Below, piece after piece: positions 1 to 4,625 of a stretch of 6,401 bases of DNA. The number at the start of each line of letters is the position of its first letter. Positions within the stretch are counted from its first letter, which is position 1. Made by a program: the position numbers and the translations under genes. Where the stretch lies: contig JAICTB010000130.1 of the NCBI GenBank assembly GCA_025936595.1, positions 1-6,401 on the forward strand. The letters run 5' to 3'. Under the pieces are notes generated by a model. It saw nothing but the letters and a program-made list of their open reading frames with translations. It searched no databases and had not been told where the DNA came from. The DNA is from Thermoleophilia bacterium. GTDB taxonomy: Bacteria > Actinomycetota > Thermoleophilia > Gaiellales > Gaiellaceae.

Positions 1-39
1 CTGCTCCACCGTGCTTACGCCTGAGAGGACGATGAGTGG

Positions 40-222
40 TTAGCGAGCGCCGACGGAGAAGACGCAGGCCCGCGCGTCGCCCGGGAGCGGGGAGGCGCCG
101 ATCTTGTTCACGACCAGCTTCAGCTCACCGTCCTCGAACTCGTGGCCGACATGCGGCGGGTCGCCTTCGAGCTCGCGCAGCGTGTAGCCCGTGGGCGACC
201 AGACGAAAAGCAGGTACGACAC
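40..222 (-). CDS. Small hypothetical protein, 60 residues
   Basis: I do not recognise a characterised family. The protein begins MSYLLFVWSPTGYTL and ends ACVFSVGAR. It has a hydrophobic start, a GDPP turn, an acidic middle (EFEDGEL) and a KLVVNKIGASPLPGD segment, which together suggest a compact beta-rich cytosolic protein. There is no convincing membrane segment or signal peptide. The start is GTG, 10 nt after the TAA of the histidine kinase gene, with no clear Shine-Dalgarno sequence, so it is probably co-transcribed as the last gene of the radical SAM/two-component cluster. The amino-acid composition is balanced, unlike the Arg/Pro-rich products of the other frames here, which supports real coding. 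The 39 nt beyond its stop show no strong terminator. Confidence 0.6.
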   Translation of the reverse strand: MSYLLFVWSPTGYTLRELEGDPPHVGHEFEDGELKLVVNKIGASPLPGDARACVFSVGAR

Positions 223-232
223 GGCGGCCAGG

Positions 233-868
233 TTAGCGGCGGGTTGCGTAGGGCGGCAGCGTGACGACGATCTTGGTTCCCGCGTCGCCGACCTCGACCG
301 TGATCGTCCCGTGCAGCTGCTTGACGCGCTCCTCGATCGCCTCGAACGAGCGCCGGCGGCGCTCCGGCTCGGCGTCGTCGGCGACCGTCGTCACGAAGCC
401 TCCGTCGCCCCGCTCCTCCATCCGCACCGAGACGGTCGTCGGCGGGCCGCGGCGCAGCGCCTGGTCGATCAGCTCCCGCACGATCGTGTAGATCGCGACC
501 TGCGCCGTCTCGCCGAGCCGGTCGGCCTGGTCGATGTCGAGGTCGACACGGATGCGGTTCAGCGTCCCGATCTGCTCGCCGAGCGCGCGTAGGGCAGGCC
601 CGAACCCCTGATCGCGCAGGACCACCGGCTCGAGCGCGAAGGAGAGGTCGCGCAGCTCGCGGATCGTGGCGCGCTGGCGGTCGAGCGCCGTGGTCAGGAC
701 CGACGCTGCGTCGTCGAGCTTCCCCGTCCGCACCGAGTGGATCGCCGCGTCGAGCATCAGCGCGATCCCGGCGAGGTTCTGAACGGGGCCGTCGTGCAGG
801 AAGAGGGCGATCCGGCGGCGCTCGTCCTGCTCGGCCGCGATCAGCCGGTCGAGCCCGTCGTCCTTCAA
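233..868 (-). CDS. Sensorless NarL-family histidine kinase with degenerate ATP-binding domain
   Basis: This 211-residue protein is the presumed partner of the adjacent NarL-type response regulator. Residues 12-32 form a HisKA_3 dimerisation/phosphoacceptor motif (E-x-ERRRIALFLHDGPVQNL) with His25 followed by Asp26. The rest, about 110-206, aligns in order with a HATPase_c domain. It has no sensor domain or membrane segment, so it should be cytosolic. The ATP site is eroded: where this family has E-A-L-x-N-A the protein has RELIDQAL (131-138), so the Mg-ATP-binding Asn is lost. The DDGxGF glycine box reads DDAEPE (164-169), and the GLGL lid is replaced by an Arg-rich stretch. The start is TTG, overlapping the regulator stop by 4 nt (TTGA). 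An in-frame TGA immediately upstream rules out an earlier start. Kinase activity is doubtful; it may be a phosphatase, a scaffold or a heterodimer partner. Confidence 0.88.
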   Translation of the reverse strand: MKDDGLDRLIAAEQDERRRIALFLHDGPVQNLAGIALMLDAAIHSVRTGKLDDAASVLTTALDRQRATIRELRDLSFALEPVVLRDQGFGPALRALGEQIGTLNRIRVDLDIDQADRLGETAQVAIYTIVRELIDQALRRGPPTTVSVRMEERGDGGFVTTVADDAEPERRRRSFEAIEERVKQLHGTITVEVGDAGTKIVVTLPPYATRR

Positions 869-1488
869 TCAATGATCGCTTCGCGGAGGGCGATGGCGAC
901 GGCGTGGGTGCGGGTATCCGCCTCGAGCTTCGTGAGGATGTGGCGCACGTGGCTCTTCACCGTCTCCTGCGAGATGAAGAGCCTTCCCGCGACGTCGGCG
1001 TTCGACATGCCGTCGGCGAGGAGCTGGAGGATCTCCCGCTCGCGCGTCGTCAGCATGTCCGTCTGGTCCTTGCCGGCGAGGAACGCCGGCATGAGCGCCG
1101 GGTCGACGTAGCCGTCGCCGCCCGCGACCTTCTCGATCGCGCGCACGAGCGTCTGGTGCGGCGCCTCCTTGAGGATGTAGCCCTTCGCGCCCGACTCGAG
1201 GCCGCGGCTCAGGAGCGAGCGCTCGGAGTACGCCGTGAAGATGAGCACCTTCGACTCGGGCACTCGCTCGGTGAGGATCTTCGTCGCCTCGAGCCCGTCC
1301 ATGCCCGGCATCCGCACGTCCATGATCACGACGTCGGGCTTGCGCCGCTCGACGAGCTCGACCGCCGATGCGCCGTCTGCCGCCTCGCCGACGACGCGGA
1401 TGTGGGGCGCGCGCGAGAGCGAGAGACGGAGGCCTTCGCGGACGACCTCGTGGTCGTCGACGATCAGCGTGGTGATCTCGTCTGCCAT
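865..1488 (-). CDS. NarL/FixJ-type response regulator transcription factor
   Basis: This 207-residue protein has an N-terminal receiver domain (about 5-120) and a C-terminal LuxR/GerE helix-turn-helix (about 145-202). Receiver residues are all present: Asp11 and Asp12 in the acidic pocket, Asp57 as phosphoacceptor (VVIMDVRMPGMDG), Thr85 (FTA) and Lys107 (YILKEA). The DNA-binding part has the family signature LTTREREILQLLADGMSN followed by the recognition helix around SQETVKSHV. It should bind DNA as a phosphorylation-dependent dimer. The next gene is its likely kinase, overlapping by 4 nt. The ATG at 1488 was chosen because the receiver starts there. The frame stays open to 1857, but that part is low-complexity and lies inside the radical SAM gene. 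The upstream gene ends 13 nt before this ATG. Target genes cannot be read from the window. Confidence 0.95.
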   Translation of the reverse strand: MADEITTLIVDDHEVVREGLRLSLSRAPHIRVVGEAADGASAVELVERRKPDVVIMDVRMPGMDGLEATKILTERVPESKVLIFTAYSERSLLSRGLESGAKGYILKEAPHQTLVRAIEKVAGGDGYVDPALMPAFLAGKDQTDMLTTREREILQLLADGMSNADVAGRLFISQETVKSHVRHILTKLEADTRTHAVAIALREAIID

Positions 1489-1498
1489 CCGCCTGGCG

Positions 1499-1504
1499 AT
1501 TCTA
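1499..1504 (-). promoter_or_regulatory. Putative -10 element for the response regulator gene
   Basis: On the minus strand TAGAAT lies 10 nt before the regulator ATG, and its first three bases are the stop codon of the radical SAM gene. Initiation about 7 nt downstream would give a nearly leaderless mRNA (roughly 3 nt of leader). The same TAGAATCG octamer precedes the gene at 3841. No good -35 hexamer is seen, so this is an inference from position and match to TAnnnT. Confidence 0.4.
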
Positions 1505-2401
1505 TGCTGAAAGAAGTGAAAGTTGTTCGTCGCGCCGCGGCGGGCGGAGCGGCTCGGGTCGCCGGTCGCCGATTCCATGGGCGCGGGCGAGGCGCCGCAC
1601 CTCGTCCCGGGCGGGTTGCGCATCGCTCTTCGCGAGGTACGCGCGACCGTCGTAGAGGCGCTCGTAGTCGGGGAGCACCTCGGGCCAGTCGCGTGCGAGA
1701 CAGGCCAGGAAGTGCTCGCGCGTGCCCGGCCGCAGGTAGAGGAGGTTCGCCCAGACGCCGCACGCGCCGGCCTCACGCGCCGCTTCGACAACCCGCTCGA
1801 GCTGACTCGGATGGTCGGACAGGCCGGGGAGGAGCGGTGCCATCCCGACCGACGCACGCACGCCCGCGTCGACGAGCAGCTTCAGCGCGCGCAGGCGCTG
1901 GCGTGGCGGCGCGGTGCCCGGCTCGGTCGTCCGCCACACGTCGTCATCGACAGTCGGCACCGAGAACGTGACGGAGACCGGCGCGCAACGCGATGCCTCG
2001 ACGAGCACGTCGATGTCACGGACGATCAGCGGCCCTCGGGTGATGATCGAGAACGGGGTCGCCGCATCGCGCAGCACCTCGAGGCAGGCCCGCGTCAGCC
2101 GGTAGTGCCCCTCCGCCGGCTGGTACGGGTCGGTTGCCGCGCCGATCACGACGCCCTCGTTGCGCCAGCTCGGCCGCGCGAGCTCACGCCGCAGCACCTC
2201 GGCGACGTTCACCTTGACGCGGATCGACGTGCCGTAGCGGTCGTCGGAGGGGCGGTCGGCGCGGCGCTCGAACGCCCGCACGTAGCAGAAGGTGCAGCGG
2301 TGGACACAGCCCATGTAGGGATTGAGCGACCACTCGAAGGGCATCCCCTTGACGCGGTTCAGCGCGGCCTTGCACGGCTCTTCCCGGTACTCCACCCGCA
2401 T
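1502..2401 (-). CDS. Radical SAM protein, COG1533 / Rv2578c-like (SplB-related)
   Basis: This 299-residue protein carries a radical SAM Cx3CxxC cluster, Cys32, Cys36 and Cys39 (GCVHRCTFCY), which binds the [4Fe-4S] cluster that cleaves S-adenosylmethionine. Other family segments follow in order: GAATDPYQPAE (88-97), the LTR at 102-104, SIITRGPLIVRDIDVL (118-133) and SVTFSVPT (143-150). Length and motif order match the COG1533 group often labelled DNA repair photolyase and typified in mycobacteria by Rv2578c. The substrate is not established. The C-terminus reads DEQLSLLSA, close to the QLSLF clamp-binding consensus. I prefer the ATG at 2401, which sits 6 nt after a TATGAT hexamer. An in-frame GTG at 2419 would add six residues (MFYDLG). 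The gene starts divergently from the CNNM gene and is first in a likely operon with the two-component genes. Confidence 0.92.
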   Translation of the reverse strand: MRVEYREEPCKAALNRVKGMPFEWSLNPYMGCVHRCTFCYVRAFERRADRPSDDRYGTSIRVKVNVAEVLRRELARPSWRNEGVVIGAATDPYQPAEGHYRLTRACLEVLRDAATPFSIITRGPLIVRDIDVLVEASRCAPVSVTFSVPTVDDDVWRTTEPGTAPPRQRLRALKLLVDAGVRASVGMAPLLPGLSDHPSQLERVVEAAREAGACGVWANLLYLRPGTREHFLACLARDWPEVLPDYERLYDGRAYLAKSDAQPARDEVRRLARAHGIGDRRPEPLRPPRRDEQLSLLSA

Positions 2402-2407
2402 GCCGAG

Positions 2408-2413
2408 ATCATA
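2408..2413 (-). promoter_or_regulatory. Putative -10 element for a leaderless radical SAM transcript
   Basis: TATGAT on the minus strand is separated by only 6 nt (CTCGGC) from the ATG at 2401, the spacing expected when transcription starts at or next to the start codon, as is common in Actinobacteria. No Shine-Dalgarno sequence precedes either candidate start, which fits leaderless translation. No clear -35 hexamer is visible. A second hexamer, TATAAC (minus strand, 2448-2443), is an alternative for a longer transcript. Confidence 0.45.
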
Positions 2414-2444
2414 GAACACACGTTCGTAAGGCCGGAGGCGCGGT

Positions 2445-2450
2445 TATACT
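2445..2450 (+). promoter_or_regulatory. Putative -10 element for the CNNM/CorC gene
   Basis: TATACT lies in the 112-nt divergent region between the radical SAM and CNNM genes. Initiation near 2457 would leave a leader of about 57 nt before the GTG at 2514. The best -35 candidate, TTCGTA at 2423-2428 with a 16-nt spacer, is weak. This is the only AT-rich hexamer in a sensible position. Confidence 0.4.
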
Positions 2451-2496
2451 CCGCCCACTGATTTCCTTGGACGACGATCTGCCGCCCAGTACCCGC

Positions 2497-2511
2497 GCGC
2501 CCCTGGGGCGC
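2497..2511 (+). repeat. GC-rich palindrome abutting the CNNM start codon
   Basis: GCGCCCC and GGGGCGC flank a single T, forming a perfect 15-nt inverted repeat that ends 2 nt before the GTG at 2514. As RNA it could fold with a 5-nt loop (CCTGG) and would occlude the only purine-rich stretch available as a ribosome binding site. It could equally be a chance GC-rich palindrome or a protein-binding site. Confidence 0.4.
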
Positions 2512-2513
2512 AG

Positions 2514-3830
2514 GTGACGTTTCTCCTCGAGCTGCTGGCCCTCGCCGGGCTGGTCTTGCTGAACGCGTTCTTCGTCGGCGCCGAATACGGCCTCGTCACC
2601 TCGCGCCGGACGCGGATCATGGAGCTCGAGCACGAGGGCAACCGGCGGGCGCGGCTCGTCCTGCGTATCACCGGCGACCCGCCGCGATTCATCGCGGCGA
2701 TGCAGCTCGGCGTCACGATCGCCTCCCTCGCGATCGGCGCGCTCGGCGAGCAGGTGCTGTCCAGCCGCTTCGACTCCGTGATGGCGTCGTTCCTCGCGGT
2801 GATCCTCGCGCTGCTGATCGTCACCTACCTGCACGTGGTGATCGGCGAGCTCGTGCCGAAAGGGATCGCGCTAGGTCACCCGGAGCGGACGGCACTCGCG
2901 CTCTCGACGCCGGTGCGCTTCTTCTTCGTCGTCTTCCGGCCGCTGATCTGGCTGCTGCAGGAATCGACGACCCTCATTCTGCGCGCGCTCGGGCTCCAGC
3001 CGCCCGGGGCAGAGCACGAGGCGCACTCCGAGGCAGAGCTCCGCATGCTGCTCTCGTCGTCGGCCGAGCAGGGCGAGATCGAGCACGAGGAACAGGAGAT
3101 GCTCTACAAGGTCTTCGACTTCGCCGACAAGGAAGTCGCCGACGTGATGGTGCCGCGGCCCGAGGTGGTCGCGATCTCGATCGCGCTGCCGGCCGAGGAG
3201 GCGCTCAAGGCGGTGCTCGAGTCCCCGTACACGCGGTATCCGATCTACCGCGAGTCGCTCGACGAAATCGTCGGGGTCCAGCACATCCGCGACCTGATCG
3301 AGGCGATGCACGATCGCGGCATTGTCTCCGTCGACCTCGAGAACCTCGTCCGGCCCGCCTACATGGTCCCGGAGACGAAAGACCTCGGTGCGCTCCTCAC
3401 CGAGTTCCGGCGCACGAACCAGCACCTGGCGGTCGTGATCGACGAGTACGGCTCGATGGAGGGGATCGTCACGCTCGAGGACCTGCTCGAGGAGATCGTC
3501 GGCGAGATCGAGGACGAGTTCGACCTTCCCGACGAGACGGTCGAGCGCGTCGACGACGACACGCTGCGCATCGACGGCACGTTCCCGATCGACGATTTCA
3601 ACGAGCGCTTCAAGTGCTCGCTCCCGCAGGACGACTACCACACGATCGCCGGATTCGTGTTCGGGCAGCTCGGCCGGGCCGCGGGGCCGGGGGACGAGGT
3701 GGCCCACGACGGCCTGCGCTTCCACGTCGACTCCGTCGAGGGGCAGCGCATCGACCGGCTGACCGTGACGTTCCAGCCGTGGCACCACCACGAGGACGCC
3801 GCCCCCGAGGCGGGCGACGCTCCCGACTAG
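2514..3830 (+). CDS. CNNM/CorC (HlyC/CorC) family membrane protein with DUF21, CBS pair and CorC_HlyC domains
   Basis: This 438-residue protein has the full family architecture. The DUF21/CNNM membrane domain (about 1-160) has hydrophobic stretches near 2-27, 58-78, 88-110 and 126-150, with the family motifs NAFFVGAE (17-24) and GELVPK (111-116). A tandem CBS module follows (about 206-332), with VADVMVPRPEVV at the start of CBS1 and VVIDEYGSMEGIVTLEDLLE (307-326) in CBS2. A CorC_HlyC domain covers about 343-421, and the His/acid-rich tail is short. Relatives are linked to Mg2+ export or Mg2+/Na+ exchange, with nucleotide binding at the CBS pair. The older labels haemolysin or CorC are inherited names, and the cargo is inferred here. 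The GTG start was chosen because the first membrane helix begins at once; its ribosome binding site is weak. The gene after it begins 10 nt past the stop. Confidence 0.95.
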   Translation: MTFLLELLALAGLVLLNAFFVGAEYGLVTSRRTRIMELEHEGNRRARLVLRITGDPPRFIAAMQLGVTIASLAIGALGEQVLSSRFDSVMASFLAVILALLIVTYLHVVIGELVPKGIALGHPERTALALSTPVRFFFVVFRPLIWLLQESTTLILRALGLQPPGAEHEAHSEAELRMLLSSSAEQGEIEHEEQEMLYKVFDFADKEVADVMVPRPEVVAISIALPAEEALKAVLESPYTRYPIYRESLDEIVGVQHIRDLIEAMHDRGIVSVDLENLVRPAYMVPETKDLGALLTEFRRTNQHLAVVIDEYGSMEGIVTLEDLLEEIVGEIEDEFDLPDETVERVDDDTLRIDGTFPIDDFNERFKCSLPQDDYHTIAGFVFGQLGRAAGPGDEVAHDGLRFHVDSVEGQRIDRLTVTFQPWHHHEDAAPEAGDAPD

Positions 3831-3833
3831 AAT
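3828..3833 (+). promoter_or_regulatory. Putative -10 element for a leaderless transcript of the gene at 3841
   Basis: TAGAAT begins with the TAG stop of the CNNM gene and is followed by exactly 7 nt (CGGTCTC) before the GTG at 3841, which fits initiation at the start codon. No Shine-Dalgarno sequence precedes that GTG. This could give the small-protein/AhpD pair its own transcription independently of the CNNM gene. No -35 box is evident. Confidence 0.45.
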
Positions 3834-3840
3834 CGGTCTC

Positions 3841-4068
3841 GTGCTGGACGAGCTTCGGGCAAGAGCAGCGGCCACGGCGCCGGCGCCGGCAGAGCTCGGC
3901 GGCTACCTCGCGAAGGTGGGCGACCGCGCGTACACCGTCACCGACGCCGAGGTCGAGGCGCTGAAGGCGGCGGGCATCGACGAGGACGCGATCTTCGAGC
4001 AGACGGTCGCCGTCGCGATCGCCGAGGGACTGCGGCGGTTCGACGCCGCGGAGCGTGCGATCGGATGA
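3841..4068 (+). CDS. Small helical protein resembling part of an AhpD/CMD domain, partner of the next gene
   Basis: This 75-residue protein reads as mostly helical. After an Ala-rich start, residues 32-75 (TVTDAEVEALKAAGIDEDAIFEQ, then TVAVAIAEGLRRFDAAERAIG) resemble the C-terminal helical half of carboxymuconolactone decarboxylase/AhpD-type domains. It has no Cys, so it lacks the redox CxxC and cannot be a peroxidase alone. It overlaps the AhpD-like gene by 4 nt (ATGA), which predicts translational coupling and a shared job, for example as a subunit or stabiliser of the redox protein. The start is GTG, 7 nt after a TAGAAT hexamer. The family assignment rests on pattern resemblance and is tentative; the existence of the gene is well supported by the coupling and composition. 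Confidence 0.75.
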   Translation: MLDELRARAAATAPAPAELGGYLAKVGDRAYTVTDAEVEALKAAGIDEDAIFEQTVAVAIAEGLRRFDAAERAIG

Positions 4069-4625
4069 GGCTGTCCGTGATCGACCACGGCCCGGGCGCG
4101 GATGCGCCGGTCGACGTGGTGAAGACGCTCCTCTACCGGCCCGAGCTCTTCGGAGCGCCCTTCTCCGCCGTGCTCGACACGGCGATGCGCGGGCCGTCGG
4201 ATTGGAGCGCGGGCGAGCGAGAGCTCTTCGCGGGCTTCACGTCGCTGCTCAACCAGTGTCCGTTCTGAACGGATACCCACGGCGCAGTTGCGTCGTACGC
4301 GCTCGGTGAGGAGATCTGGGAGGCGGTGGCCGCCGACTGGCGCACGGCGCCGGTGCGCCCCGAGATCGCCGCGACGTTCGTCTTCCTCGAGAAGCTGACC
4401 CTTCGCCCCGACGAGCTCGTGCCGGCGGACGCCGACGCCGTGCGCGCCGCCGGGGTGTCGGACGAGGCTCTGCGCACGGCGGCGACCGTGTGCTCGCTCT
4501 TCAACATGATCGTCCGGCTCGCGGACTCGTTCGGTTGGCAGGTTCCACCGTGGGAGCGCCTCCAGGAGCGTGCTCCCGCGATGCTCGAGGGCGGCTACGT
4601 CCTCGACGCGATCCTCTCCCGCTAG
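4065..4625 (+). CDS. AhpD-like peroxidase-family selenoprotein, CxxU active site, TGA at codon 68 read as selenocysteine
   Basis: Read through one in-frame TGA (4266-4268), this encodes 186 residues. AhpD/CMD proteins reduce peroxides or shuttle thiols through a C-x-x-C-x-x-x-H motif. Here the site is NQCPF-TGA-TDTH: Cys65, Sec68 in place of the second Cys, and His72. Glu53 sits 12 residues before Cys65, matching the Glu/Cys spacing of mycobacterial AhpD. The sequence before the TGA (DWSAGERELFAGFTSLLN) and after it (ATFVFLEKLTLRPDELVP, then TVCSLFNMIVRLADSFGW) both fit the peroxidase-related CMD family with no frame change. A SECIS-like hairpin follows the TGA. The ATG overlaps the preceding small gene by 4 nt. 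Standard callers would give two pieces, 4065-4268 and 4326-4625. The alternative is a nonsense mutation of a Cys codon, less likely given the exact active-site position. No sel genes lie in the window, so Sec insertion is inferred. Confidence 0.85.
4266..4296 (+). promoter_or_regulatory. Recoded UGA plus putative bacterial SECIS hairpin
   Basis: The UGA at 4266-4268 is followed by 10 nt and then a hairpin. Its left arm is ACGGCGC (4279-4285), its apical loop AGUU (4286-4289) and its right arm GCGUCGU (4290-4296), giving seven pairs with one G-U wobble. The loop A-U can also pair, leaving GU at the tip. The unpaired G4287 is 19 nt after the UGA, close to the geometry of the E. coli fdhF element (11-nt spacer, G/U in the loop), which SelB recognises. 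The element lies wholly within the coding sequence, as bacterial SECIS elements do. The fold was read by eye, and GC-rich DNA forms hairpins readily, so this supports the Sec call without proving it. Confidence 0.65.

Noticed and set aside
1..39. Possible terminator after the 60-residue gene
   Set aside because: Only a 4-bp CCAC/GTGG match with a long loop and no U-tract could be found.
1489..1857. N-terminal extension of the response regulator to the start at 1857
   Set aside because: The receiver domain begins at the ATG at 1488. The extra 123 codons are low-complexity and overlap the radical SAM coding sequence.
904..1971. Plus-strand open frame of 355 codons opposite the response regulator and radical SAM genes
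   Set aside because: Low-complexity Arg/Ala/Glu composition, spans two well-supported genes on the other strand, no motif.
2443..2448. TATAAC on the minus strand as the main radical SAM promoter
   Set aside because: It would give a leader of about 35 nt without a Shine-Dalgarno sequence. TATGAT 6 nt before the ATG explains initiation more simply, though both could be used.
2871..3875. Minus-strand open frame of 334 codons opposite the CNNM gene
   Set aside because: Its sequence is the reverse shadow of the DUF21/CBS coding region, with Arg/Val/Leu/Asp-rich low complexity.
4065..4268. AhpD-like gene as a truncated pseudogene with a premature stop
   Set aside because: The stop is exactly at the redox Cys position, the sequence after it is undamaged to the normal end, and a SECIS-like hairpin follows. 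It remains the main alternative until selA/B/C/D are found.
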